Source: a virus. Taken from it: a DNA stretch of 25,906 bases. The DNA lies in IMG/VR virus record IMGVR_UViG_3300017751_000191, positions 1 to 25,906 of that record; one strand, written 5' to 3'. How positions within the stretch are numbered: position 1 is the first letter of the stretch; each line of letters begins with the position of its first letter. The position numbers were made by a program, and so were the translations under genes. Below the pieces are notes generated by a model that saw nothing but the letters and a program-made list of their open reading frames with translations, did no database searches and was not told the DNA's origin. Of the stretch, positions 8,411-18,300 are shown piece after piece.

Positions 8411-9637
8411 ATGGCAAAACAAACACTCGGTCTTGGATCCGCCGCCAATGACAACACTGGTGATACCTTAAGGGTCGGTGGAGACAAGATCAATGATAAC
8501 TTTAACGAGTTATATACAGCATTGGGTAATGGGAGTGATCTATCAATCGTTACAACAAACCCTGCTTCTGGGCAAGTTTTACGATACAATGGATCAACCT
8601 TTTTACCCTCTGACTATACGAATCTAACTGCTAGTTTAGACGTTAATGGTTTTTCAATCGTTTCCGCTTCAAACGGAAATATTGCTATTGCTCCTAATGG
8701 AACTGGTAATGTTTCTATTAGTAACGGAAGTATCACCAATACATTTAACGGTTCGACAGGTGTTGTAGATTTTCCTACAACAATTCAATATAAGAATGAA
8801 TATACCGCTTTAAATAATGCTCCTGCATCAGGAACATACCCTGGATACTTTTTCACCGTTGATGGTGATGATAACCCATATGTCAATATGAACATCACTG
8901 CAGGTGGTGCAGGAGATGTTAGAGCGAAAGTTGTGACTGAGTATTCTAGTATCGATCTCCTTGCTGATGTAGATACTACGACTGTAGCACCTACAGCAAA
9001 CCAAATTCTGAAATGGAACGGTACTAATTGGGCACCTGCAGATGATGGTGGAGATGGTGGTGGAACTACTCAAAACTTATTCGAGAGTGTTGCTGCTGAT
9101 ACTGGATCCACAACTGCTAATGCTTCAAATGATACTCTGACGCTCACGGGCGGAACTGACATTACCACCTCTATCACAGGTGATGTTGTTACTATTAACT
9201 ATACAGGTACAGGAATCACAACTCTTGCTGGGTTAAGTGATACTGACTTAACTGGTATCACTCAAGGAAATTCATTATTTTATAATGGGACTGATTGGAT
9301 TGTAGTTGATAGTCCTATTACTTGGTGGGAAATTAATTCTAGCGGAACTAGTGATTATACATTCGCTGGTCCTGGATTTCCAGTCACGGTGAATGATCCC
9401 ACAATCTATGTGCATAGGGGTTTCACTTACGCATTTGACAATTCTGTTCAAGGTGGAGCACACCCATTTAGAATTCAAAGCACACAAGGATTATCGGGTA
9501 CTCCATACACAACTGGTCAATCTGGTAGTGGAACTAGTGTTCTCTATTGGACTGTTCCTATGGACGCCCCTGCAACACTTTATTATCAATGCACTATTCA
9601 TGCTCTCATGAATGGAACTATTAACGTTGTAAATTGA
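8411..9637 (+). CDS. Fibre-like virion protein with C-terminal cupredoxin-like domain
   Basis: A 408-residue protein beginning MAKQTLGLGSAANDNTGDTL. The N-terminal stretch ending KINDNFNELYTALG is common at the start of phage fibre and appendage proteins. The middle holds repeated short beta motifs (QVLRYNGSTF, QILKWNGTNW, SLFYNGTDW). The last hundred residues resemble a cupredoxin: YTFAGPGFPVTV, then GAHPFRIQS, ending LYYQCTIHALMNGTINV. His351, Cys394, His397 and Met400 have the spacing of a type 1 copper site. No strong Shine-Dalgarno sequence precedes the ATG; a late promoter lies just upstream, and the next gene starts three bases after the stop. It is probably a virion appendage near the baseplate. 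The copper ligands are seen; actual copper binding is inferred. Confidence 0.88.
   Translation: MAKQTLGLGSAANDNTGDTLRVGGDKINDNFNELYTALGNGSDLSIVTTNPASGQVLRYNGSTFLPSDYTNLTASLDVNGFSIVSASNGNIAIAPNGTGNVSISNGSITNTFNGSTGVVDFPTTIQYKNEYTALNNAPASGTYPGYFFTVDGDDNPYVNMNITAGGAGDVRAKVVTEYSSIDLLADVDTTTVAPTANQILKWNGTNWAPADDGGDGGGTTQNLFESVAADTGSTTANASNDTLTLTGGTDITTSITGDVVTINYTGTGITTLAGLSDTDLTGITQGNSLFYNGTDWIVVDSPITWWEINSSGTSDYTFAGPGFPVTVNDPTIYVHRGFTYAFDNSVQGGAHPFRIQSTQGLSGTPYTTGQSGSGTSVLYWTVPMDAPATLYYQCTIHALMNGTINVVN
9323..9634 (+). other. Cupredoxin-like domain with intact type 1 Cu ligand set (408-aa protein)
   Basis: Residues about 305-408. The first candidate ligand is His351 in GGAHPFRI. The remaining ligands form the classic C-x2-H-x2-M loop CTIHALM (Cys394, His397, Met400). 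The order His ... Cys ... His ... Met with the last three clustered is the type 1 copper arrangement of plastocyanin-like proteins. Confidence 0.7.
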
Positions 9638-9640
9638 TAA

Positions 9641-12600
9641 ATGGCAAGAACTGTTCCTGGATCTGGCGCTGTCATCGAACCAATCTTCGATGAAATTTTT
9701 GGTGTCCGTGCTGTAAAAGTAATTAAGGGCGGATCTGGATATGATCCATCAGACCCTCCTAGATTGACTGTTGATGGGTGTGGGACTCCAGATGAAGACG
9801 CATTACTATATCCTATAATTGATGCCGATGCAGGAAGAATCACACACGTTCGTGTTCTGGAAAAAGGAAGAGGTTATGATCCACTAAGATTACAAATTAT
9901 TCCCGAACAGGAAACTCCAAATGTAATTAATTCTTTTGATATTAACAGAATTTGGCAGAGACATCCTAATTCTTTAACTTCAGGCATTTTTGATGGTGTT
10001 AATGATCGGTTGAGAATCCAGTCAGATAATCATCCTAAACCAACTTGGACTCAATCAGAATCTGCTCCTGGTGGTGGTCCTCTTGTAGATAGAACGTTCG
10101 ATCAAACTTTCATTTATCGTGGTGGTAAGGATGTCCCAAATCCTGCCGCTAGAGAAGAGCAAAATGATAAGGTTGTAGGTATTTTATCAAATGGTGGTCT
10201 TTTACACACCCCTGAGTGGGGACAAGATGCTGGGGCACCTGTAGGATTTTCTATCGATAGCGTAAAGTATTCGTATATTAAGAATAACGATGTCTATGAT
10301 GCTGTAGTAGAAAATAATATCAAATACTATCAATCTAGTAAGTCGATTGAAGAGTTTAAACTACTGAATGGTGTATTTGAATGGGGTAAGATTAGGCAAT
10401 ATACTTGGAATGTAAAAGTTGAATATGGAAATATACTTCTTTCTGTTACTAATGTTGATGAAACTTTAGGTTCTATTGAAGTTGGTAGGATTGTAGATGA
10501 AGTTGGTGGAAATGCCCGAGGTGAAATCTCAAAAGTTGTCAGAGATGGTAACGGCGATGTCATTAGGATATACTTAAGAGATGTAGTCCCCACTGCAACT
10601 TTTAGTATCACGGATTTATGTTTAGGATCTAACGGATTTACATTTGCTATTTCTGCCGAACCGATTAGTTTAAATGTATATTATATTGATTTCGGTCAAG
10701 ATGCACTTCGTTTTGGTCCGTTTGTTCCTGGTCAATATTATTTTGCTCCAGAAAATATTACTGTCAGAGCAAATGATTTAATTACATTCAATCAAGTCGA
10801 TTCTTCTAATCAAGAAGGAATAGGACATCCTATCAGATTTAGTACGACCCAAGATGGTCCTCTGAATTTGGGAACTTTGTACTATAACAGTACAGGTGCA
10901 GATGCTGCACCTTCTGCAGATTACGAGAACGAGTTCCAACCACTATTCATTATGAATGGTAGTGAGACAAATAGAATCTACTATCATTGTGCATATCACC
11001 GTTATATGTCAGGGTATGCTGGTGATGAAGGTTATATAACCTTAGATTCAACTAGTGATACAACTCCTCTTCAAAATAATTATTATATTCTGGATTATTA
11101 TCAGTCGGATGCAAATGATGCATCCACTATTGATTATTCCAGACATGTGGATGGACATTCCAAAGTTATTGGTATGTCTTTTGATGGATATCCAATCTAT
11201 GGACCTTATGGATATAACAGTGGTGGTTCTGCAGTAAGAATGACAAGTTCTTATCGTTTAAAAACTACTACCGAATTAGCAGGTGCCAGACCAGAAGTAA
11301 TTACAGCAAGTACTGTTACATATGCAGTAACAGTATCAAATAATGAATATCTATTTGATGGATCTCGTCCATCTTTCTTAAATTTAAAACGAGGTAAGAC
11401 TTACATCTTTAATTGTGATGACGCTAGTGTAGATTCTGACACATTCCTTATCTCAGAAACTGAAGATTCTTGGCATTCTACAGGAGATAATTCCAATATT
11501 GGAGATGTCAGTTATGTTTATGGTCTCGGTGTAACCTATGTAATTGATGGTAGTAGCGTTACTTATAGTCAGTACCTATCTCAATTTGCTTCGGCAACAA
11601 CACGAGAATTGAGAATAGAACTTCGTGCAGATGCACCAAGAATTTTGTATTCTTTCTCATACGCACTTTCCAATAGAGGTGTTAGAAGTGTTCAAGATGG
11701 ATATATTTTAGGCGATCTTGTACAAGATTTCATTTATGATTCTTCAGTTGGAACTCTGGATGAATTTAATGGAAAGTTTGCAGTAACTCCAGAATACCCA
11801 AATGGTACATATGGATATTTCATGACAGAGGATTCTAATGGAGATCCTGTCTATCCTTATGCTATTGGTCCTAAGTTTTACAGTGCTCCTTTATTTGAGA
11901 ATGATGTTGTTCCTGATCTTGTATCTCAGTTTCCAACTGGTGCAGAGGGCAAGGTTGTTCTAGATGAGAATGGTCAGGTTTCTTATGTGAAGATGACCAG
12001 ACAGGGGGATGGATTTTTTGGATCTGCAAAAGCAAAAATTCTTGGTGGAGAAGGAACTGGTGCCACAGGAAGTGCTATTGTTCAGACAATTACTGGTCTT
12101 TCCCTTCTTAATAATGGTAGAGATTATGCGACTCCTCCCACACTAATTTTTGAAGGTGGTGGTGGCGGACAAGGTGCCCAAGGTGCTGCAGAGATTGATG
12201 TTGCTGGTAAAATTGCTAGTATTAATATTGTCAATCCTGGAGAGTTTTATCAAGAACCTCCATATATTCTTATTACTGGTGGCGGTGGTCTTGGTGCTAA
12301 AGCAGTAGCAGATATTAATCAAGGTGAAATTACAGGGATTACTGTTACTGAATCTGGGAAGGGTTATACATCCCAACCCAATATCATCTTCACAAAATTA
12401 GTTAATTTAAAGAGAAAATCTCGTGCTCGCCAAGCATTTAATTCATACCAAATTTATCTCACTGGTCTTATAGCAGATGTTACTGCATCAGATTCGGAAA
12501 TTTATGTAAGTTCCACAGATGCATATCCTGGATCAGGATCATTTATTGTCAATAATGAAACTGTTTCATATACATCTAAATCTAGAAGTAAATTCTCTGG

Positions 12601-13786
12601 TCTAACTAGAGGTGTTAATTTCAATTATGATCAACGTGTAATTCTTGATGATACTCAAAATGATTCGCAAGGGGTATCAACTTATGATTTTAATGTTGGC
12701 GACAGAGTAATTCGTAGAATTGAAAATGCTAACAATAAGATTGCAAAAGTTTATGACTGGAATCCAAATACAAGAGAACTTCTCGTTACATTTGAGGTTG
12801 ATGAATTAGCATTTATTGACGGTGGCATTCCTTCTACTGAAGATGCTATTGTTCAATTTGATGCTGGAGTTTCAAATAGTACTACTAGTGCATTCCAACC
12901 TCATGTTATCGAAACTGTTACGGGAAGCACCATTTCATTACTGACAAATCCTATCTCCACTTTAGTAGATAGAGCATTCCAAGATGATGATGAACAAGAT
13001 GGTGCTGGCGATGGTATCCCAGATCTTGTAAATACAGGAACTGATTATGAAAGTCAAATCAATCTTGATGGTGGTATTTACGACTCTCTTTATGGCATTG
13101 AGGAAACTCAAGGTGGTCAAAACACTACATTATTCCAAGTTGGTGACAATGTTAAAGATGCTTCTATCCCATTCAAGTACGCCACAGTTTCTTCTGCTGG
13201 TGGATTGAGTGAAGGTGTAGAGCATATTTCTATCGCCAATATATACTTAGAAAGTGGTAATGGTCAAAACTATAGTGTGAATGAAGTTGTAACTGGTGAT
13301 ATTTCTGGGGTACAGGGGACGGTTGTTTCTTGGAACTCTGTAACTGGTTTGTTACAAGTCAAAGATATTGTCAGATTTAATACTACTAATATCAATGTTG
13401 GTATTAGCGGGTACTTGTATGAGTTCTCTGAAAAGGGAACTATCGTTGATTTCTTTGTTCAGGATGCGGGTACAAACTATACAGGAACACCAACAGTGGC
13501 AATTGAAAATATTGGAGACATTGCCGCAACAGCAACTGTTAATATGACAAGTGCTGGTGACCAGGTTGAGTCTTTAACTATAACTAATGGTGGTTATGGA
13601 ATTGAGCAAACTGTCGATGGAACTTACAACACTCATCCGACAGTCACATTTACCAATGCTGGTGGAGATAGTACTGGATCGGGTGCAGTTGCATACGCAA
13701 TTCTTGGCGGAGAAAAGGTTAATGGAAACGCTGGCGCATCATATAGAATAAAGAGAATTGAATACTCAACTATCGTTCGTTCGTAA
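9641..13786 (+). CDS. Virion protein with cupredoxin-like and split YHYH domains
   Basis: A 1381-residue protein starting three bases after the previous stop, with no clear Shine-Dalgarno sequence. Order of parts: a GGSGY-type module (about 20-90); a region I do not recognise (about 90-340); a cupredoxin-like domain (about 345-470) with His396, Cys450, His453 and Met456; the first half of a YHYH-family domain (about 484-541, including [20 protein letters not shown]); a second cupredoxin-like domain without ligands (about 553-682); the second half of the YHYH domain (about 690-750, [30 protein letters not shown]); glycine-rich GGSGY-type repeats (about 770-920); a TRG module (about 935-1000); a GxTSGA-type module; and further GGSGY-type repeats to the end. 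It is probably a large baseplate-peripheral or fibre protein. The domain calls rest on motifs. Confidence 0.87.
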   Translation: MARTVPGSGAVIEPIFDEIFGVRAVKVIKGGSGYDPSDPPRLTVDGCGTPDEDALLYPIIDADAGRITHVRVLEKGRGYDPLRLQIIPEQETPNVINSFDINRIWQRHPNSLTSGIFDGVNDRLRIQSDNHPKPTWTQSESAPGGGPLVDRTFDQTFIYRGGKDVPNPAAREEQNDKVVGILSNGGLLHTPEWGQDAGAPVGFSIDSVKYSYIKNNDVYDAVVENNIKYYQSSKSIEEFKLLNGVFEWGKIRQYTWNVKVEYGNILLSVTNVDETLGSIEVGRIVDEVGGNARGEISKVVRDGNGDVIRIYLRDVVPTATFSITDLCLGSNGFTFAISAEPISLNVYYIDFGQDALRFGPFVPGQYYFAPENITVRANDLITFNQVDSSNQEGIGHPIRFSTTQDGPLNLGTLYYNSTGADAAPSADYENEFQPLFIMNGSETNRIYYHCAYHRYMSGYAGDEGYITLDSTSDTTPLQNNYYILDYYQSDANDASTIDYSRHVDGHSKVIGMSFDGYPIYGPYGYNSGGSAVRMTSSYRLKTTTELAGARPEVITASTVTYAVTVSNNEYLFDGSRPSFLNLKRGKTYIFNCDDASVDSDTFLISETEDSWHSTGDNSNIGDVSYVYGLGVTYVIDGSSVTYSQYLSQFASATTRELRIELRADAPRILYSFSYALSNRGVRSVQDGYILGDLVQDFIYDSSVGTLDEFNGKFAVTPEYPNGTYGYFMTEDSNGDPVYPYAIGPKFYSAPLFENDVVPDLVSQFPTGAEGKVVLDENGQVSYVKMTRQGDGFFGSAKAKILGGEGTGATGSAIVQTITGLSLLNNGRDYATPPTLIFEGGGGGQGAQGAAEIDVAGKIASINIVNPGEFYQEPPYILITGGGGLGAKAVADINQGEITGITVTESGKGYTSQPNIIFTKLVNLKRKSRARQAFNSYQIYLTGLIADVTASDSEIYVSSTDAYPGSGSFIVNNETVSYTSKSRSKFSGLTRGVNFNYDQRVILDDTQNDSQGVSTYDFNVGDRVIRRIENANNKIAKVYDWNPNTRELLVTFEVDELAFIDGGIPSTEDAIVQFDAGVSNSTTSAFQPHVIETVTGSTISLLTNPISTLVDRAFQDDDEQDGAGDGIPDLVNTGTDYESQINLDGGIYDSLYGIEETQGGQNTTLFQVGDNVKDASIPFKYATVSSAGGLSEGVEHISIANIYLESGNGQNYSVNEVVTGDISGVQGTVVSWNSVTGLLQVKDIVRFNTTNINVGISGYLYEFSEKGTIVDFFVQDAGTNYTGTPTVAIENIGDIAATATVNMTSAGDQVESLTITNGGYGIEQTVDGTYNTHPTVTFTNAGGDSTGSGAVAYAILGGEKVNGNAGASYRIKRIEYSTIVRS
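10673..11050 (+). other. Cupredoxin-like domain with intact type 1 Cu ligand set (1381-aa protein)
   Basis: Residues about 345-470: [15 protein letters not shown], then [11 protein letters not shown], then [16 protein letters not shown]. His396, Cys450, His453 and Met456 form a C-x2-H-x2-M cluster with an upstream His, as in the neighbouring 408-residue protein. The segment between the first His and the Cys is 53 residues here and 42 there, so the two are related domains and not recent copies. Confidence 0.7.
11090..11263 (+). other. YHYH-family domain, first half
   Basis: Residues about 484-541 include [20 protein letters not shown] and end in SSYRLK. The GHS...[13 protein letters not shown] core is diagnostic of the YHYH family. 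The matching second half lies downstream at about 11708-11890, beyond an inserted domain. Confidence 0.75.
11297..11686 (+). other. Ligand-less cupredoxin-like domain inserted in the YHYH domain
   Basis: Residues about 553-682. The framework matches the domain at 10673-11050: [16 protein letters not shown] (where HPIRFS would be) and [13 protein letters not shown] (where the Cys-x2-His-x2-Met loop would be). The ligand positions align with Asp600, Ser673, Leu676 and Arg679, so a type 1 copper site is not possible here. Confidence 0.6.
11708..11890 (+). other. YHYH-family domain, second half
   Basis: Residues about 690-750 carry [20 protein letters not shown], then GYFMTED and [10 protein letters not shown], the usual C-terminal portion of YHYH-family domains. 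The signature YHYH string itself is replaced by YGYF, so the family's namesake histidines are absent. Confidence 0.7.
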
Positions 13787-13790
13787 TACA

Positions 13791-13798
13791 CATAAATA
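13791..13798 (+). promoter_or_regulatory. T4-type late promoter CATAAATA
   Basis: This seven-of-eight match to TATAAATA lies in the 39-base gap between the 1381-residue gene and gp8, with 27 bases between its end and the ATG at 13826. The first base of the octamer is known to vary in cyanophages. It probably drives gp8 and the downstream genes as far as the terminator near 23200. Confidence 0.65.
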
Positions 13799-13825
13799 AA
13801 CAAGAGGACAATAATCCCGTAGGAT

Positions 13826-15358
13826 ATGGCAGCTCTATTAACTGATCAATTTAGGATTTTTTCTGCGAAAAAATTCATTAAGGCACTGGAAGGTCCTGAC
13901 GCAACTCAAAGCGATTCGCTGGCAGGTGCTAATCGGGATCGACTGTATCTGTTTATCGGAAGACCTCAAAGTTGGGACAACGAAAACTCGCCCCCGCAAG
14001 CAGTAGATTCTTTTAGTGAATTTGCAGCATCATATGATGATATGATCTCTTTAAAAAGAGTTCTTGCTGCGGATACGGTTCAAGTTGTTCGTCGTATTGA
14101 TTGGGTTTCACCTGAACAAACTACAGGTGGATTGGGTTTTACTTATGACATGTATCGTCATGATTATTCTCCAAGTAAAACTGCTGCGTCTGGTGCTACA
14201 AAACTATATGACTCAGACTTCTATGTTGTAAATTCACAATATCAAGTATATAAGTGTATTTACAATGGCACGTCACCTTCAGATCCTAACGGAAAACCCT
14301 CTACTGTAGAACCTACAGGAACTTCCACATCTATCATTACTACTGGTGATGGATATCGTTGGAAGTATATGTACACTATTCCCGTAGCATCGGTTCTTAA
14401 ATTCTTCTCTAACGAGTATATGCCAGTTTTCACCAATGATGCGGTGAAGACAAACGCAGTCGCTGGTGAAATTGATACTGTAGTTATTAATGCTTCAGGA
14501 TCTGGATATAATAATGGCACATACGATAATGTTGCTATTAATGGCGATGGTGTGGGTGGTCGTGTTTCTATCGTTGTAGATGGTGGTAAAATTATTTCTG
14601 CCACTGTTACATCTGGTGGTACTAGTTATACCTTCGGTAAAATTAGTATTGATTCCATCACTGGTATCGGTACTGGTGCGGGTGGTCAAGTTGATGTCAT
14701 CATTCCTCCTCCAGGTGGTCATGGTGCCGTTGCAGTTGTTGAGATTGGCGCATTCCGTGTCATGATCAATGCCAAACTTTCATATGATGAAGGTGCTGGA
14801 GACTTCCCAATTGATAATGATTACCGTCGTATTGGTTTGATTACTAATCCATTAAAATTTGGTACGGCAGAATTAATTTCTGATTTGACTGTTTCTGCTG
14901 CAAAGGCAGTGATATTCTCTCCTACGTTCCAAGGTAATTATGTTCCTGATGAAATTATCACTCAATCTCGTACAGTAGGTGGTCAAACCGTCACTGCTCG
15001 TGGTCGTGTAATTTCTTGGAATCCCACCACTAAACTTCTGAAGTATTATCAGAATGCTATTGATGGTATTTTCCCAGAAGTTACTGGTACTCAGAACGAG
15101 TTTGATGGATCAAATGTTATCAGTGGAGCAACATCTGGTGCTGCTGGACAACCAGATGTGAATTTTCCAGCAATTCCAAATACCGCTTCTAGGACTATTA
15201 ACAACACTGAATATGATTTGGGTATGAGATTCAATAACGGTTATGCAAAACCCGAGATTGAATCCAACAGTGGTAATGTTGTTTATATAGATAATAGAAG
15301 ATCAATTAGTCGTGCAAACGACCAGGTAGAAGATATTAAAATCGTCATCGAATTCTAA
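13826..15358 (+). CDS. gp8: Baseplate wedge protein gp8 (T4-like), enlarged
   Basis: A 510-residue protein recognisable as T4 gp8, the wedge subunit that joins gp6, gp7 and gp10 in the baseplate. Matching landmarks: RLYLFIGRPQSW near residue 40, an RRIDW near 90, TTGDGYRWKYMYTIP near 172, FFSNEYMPV near 194, YRRIGLITNPL near 333, and a C-terminus SGNVVYIDNRRSI ... EDIKIVIEF that follows the T4 end closely. T4 gp8 has 334 residues; the extra length is mostly two inserts, a GGSGY-type module (about 208-300) and a GxTSGA-type module (about 355-450). A late promoter lies upstream. Only a weak TAGGA lies three bases before the ATG. The stop overlaps the next start by one base (TAATG). Confidence 0.93.
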   Translation: MAALLTDQFRIFSAKKFIKALEGPDATQSDSLAGANRDRLYLFIGRPQSWDNENSPPQAVDSFSEFAASYDDMISLKRVLAADTVQVVRRIDWVSPEQTTGGLGFTYDMYRHDYSPSKTAASGATKLYDSDFYVVNSQYQVYKCIYNGTSPSDPNGKPSTVEPTGTSTSIITTGDGYRWKYMYTIPVASVLKFFSNEYMPVFTNDAVKTNAVAGEIDTVVINASGSGYNNGTYDNVAINGDGVGGRVSIVVDGGKIISATVTSGGTSYTFGKISIDSITGIGTGAGGQVDVIIPPPGGHGAVAVVEIGAFRVMINAKLSYDEGAGDFPIDNDYRRIGLITNPLKFGTAELISDLTVSAAKAVIFSPTFQGNYVPDEIITQSRTVGGQTVTARGRVISWNPTTKLLKYYQNAIDGIFPEVTGTQNEFDGSNVISGATSGAAGQPDVNFPAIPNTASRTINNTEYDLGMRFNNGYAKPEIESNSGNVVYIDNRRSISRANDQVEDIKIVIEF

Positions 15359-18300
15359 TGGCACAAAATACCAATCTAAACGTTACACCTTATTACGACG
15401 ACTTCGATAAGGATAGGAATTTTTATCGAGTTCTGTTCCGCCCTGGATTTCCAATTCAGGCGAGGGAACTTAGCACAATGCAGAGTATTCTGCAAAATCA
15501 AGTCGAATCGGTTGGTTCTCATCTATTTAAAGATGGTGCTATGGTCATCCCTGGACAAGTGGGATATGACTTAAATGTACAGGCAATTTTGCTGCAAGAA
15601 TCTTTTCTTGGTAGTGATGTTGAGACATACAGAACTCAATTGACTGGTACTATCATTGAGGGTTTGACGACAGGTGTTAAGGCAAAAGTATTGTATAGCA
15701 TCTCTGCCTCTGAATCTGAGAGGGGATATGTCACACTATATGTAAAGTATATTGATTCTGGGGATACAACTTCCGAATCTGCATTGAATACTTTCCAAAT
15801 CAATGAACAGTTGATTGCAAGTAAGGAAATTACTTTTGGTACGACGCTGATTGAAATTGGCACTCCATTTGCTCAATTGTTGCCTGTTAATGCAACTGCA
15901 GTCGGATCGACAGCATACATTAGCGATGGTGTTTATTTCATTAGAGGTCATTTTGTTAATGTACCTTCTAGTTATTTGATTCTGAATCAATATGATACTA
16001 ACCCTTCTTATAGAATTGGTTTAGAAATTTTAGAATCTATTATCACCCCCGAAGATGATGAATCTTTGAATGATAATGCTGCTGGAACATCAAATTATTC
16101 TGCACCTGGTGCCCATAGATTTAAAATTGGTACTCAGTTTGTAAAACGATTAATTACTGATGAGGCAGATAAAAACTTTATTGAACTTCTCAGGATCAAT
16201 AACAGTAATGTAGAAAGTTTTGTTGAGAGAACAGCATATAGCGAACTTGAGAAGTCGATGGCTCGTAGGACTTATGAAGAGTCTGGCGATTATGTCATTG
16301 ATACTTTTGATGTAACTCCTCGCGAGCATCTCAATGACGGATTTAATAATGGTGTGTATAGTGCGAACCAGACTTCTAGTAATGGAAACCTTGCTACAGA
16401 TTCTAAGGTAGCATTAGAAGTTTCTCCTGGAACTGCATATGTTAGGGGTTATAGAACAGAGTTTATTACACCTCAATACATTGATGTTGATAAACCAAGG
16501 GATTTCGATACTCGTCAAAATGGAATTATCAACTTTAACCTTGGCAATTTCCTGAAAGTTTATGATGTTTATGGTTGGCCAGAAGTTTCTGGTGATGGAG
16601 TAACAGACGCATATCAGATTCTAGATCTTTATGATGATTATGCTGCGAATGCAACATCATCAGTAAAGGCAGGTGCTAATAGAATTGGTAGATGTAGAAC
16701 TGTTCAGTTACAGAAGTCTTCTACTGCTCTTGCTGCAACGTCACCATTTGGAATTAGTCCTAATATAACTGGTGGTGTTTATGATCTATGGGTATTTGAT
16801 GTTCAGATGTTCACCGTTCTGAACATTGCTAATGCTGTAACACCATATACAGCAGGAACTAGAATTGTAGGTAAAACATCTGGAGCAGCTGGTTACATTG
16901 CTGATACTGGAAATGGTAGTCACTACATTTATCTTGAGCAGGTCAATGGAGTATTCATTAATAGTGAAATTCTAGAAGTAAATGGAAGAACAGTTGGTAC
17001 TCTTGAAGCAGCATGGTCTTATCAGTTAAGTGATACTAGATCGTGCTTTGGTAAGGATAGTGGCAGTAATATTATCTTTGGTTCTAATTTTATTCTGAAT
17101 GACTCTCGACCTGTTGAGGCATCTACAGTTGATATTGATGATACAACAGATGATGAAATTACTGGTTTCAGAACTAGGTTTGAAAAAGATCTTCGTCCTG
17201 GAGACGTTGTTACTCCAACAATTTCTGATTTTGAGGGAGTAAATACTCATCGCATTTTAAGAGTTGATCCTACTGCTATTGCAACAACAGCAGCTAATAA
17301 GAAATCTACAGTTAGTGCTGGAAATGAAATCTTTGATTTTGCAGAGCAAACTGCAAAAATTGATGGCAGTCTGTTGAATGGTACAGTAACTGATGGAGAA
17401 TATAGCGAACTAATTAGATTGCGTCCGTTTATCTTCCAAAAAGATTATCAGAATGGAGAACTTTCATTCGATCTTCCAGAAGATACTATGAAGTCTCTTG
17501 ATGATGAATCATTCTTTGTATATAGAAACTTCTCTTCAAAAACAGTAACCACTGGTTCTATTACCTTTACTGTTCCTGAAACCGAATCTTTCGCAGCATT
17601 ATCTTCTGATAATTATGTCTTAACTGTCGTTAGTAATGGTGGTTCTGGCACATATAGTAATGGTCAAAATATTGATATTGATGCTGAGGTAGATGCTGCA
17701 AATCTAACTGCTTCTTTTGGTGCTAATAATCAATCATTTACGGTTAGTGGATTAGGTTCAGTTGCAACAGTCACTCTGACCGCATTGGTTTCTAAGAACA
17801 CTGTTTCTAAGAAACTGAAGACTGCTTCTAAGATGCAGGCATTAAAAGTATTCAAAACAGTAGAAGACTTAGTAGAACAACCTACAGGACTTACATTTAG
17901 TGCTCTATACGGAACCAGAGTTGAAGATGAAGATCTCTCGTTTGGTATTCAAGATGTATATAGAGTTCATGCAGTATATGAATCGTATGATGAGAATGAT
18001 GCGTCGGCACCATATGTAGTTTTAACTGAATCAGTCTTCTTTGCAGGTGGAACATTAATTATTGGTAAGACTTCTGGTGCTAGAGGTCGTGTAATTTCAT
18101 TCTCTAATGCAGATTTGAAGTTGTACTATGTTGGACTAAATGACATTCCATTCGTTCAGGGTGAAACTATTAATGGTTTCAATTCTGCTAATGAAGATAT
18201 TACTGGTATTATTGATGACTCGGATTCTTCAATTTTTGCTGGTAGTAAAGTAGTTACAAATCAATTTGAACTTGAAGCGGGACAGAAAACTAATTACTAT

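Noticed and set aside
9636-9643. GATAAATG as a late promoter for the 1381-residue gene
   Set aside because: It deviates at the last base and includes the start codon itself, leaving no leader. Co-transcription from 8383 explains this gene.
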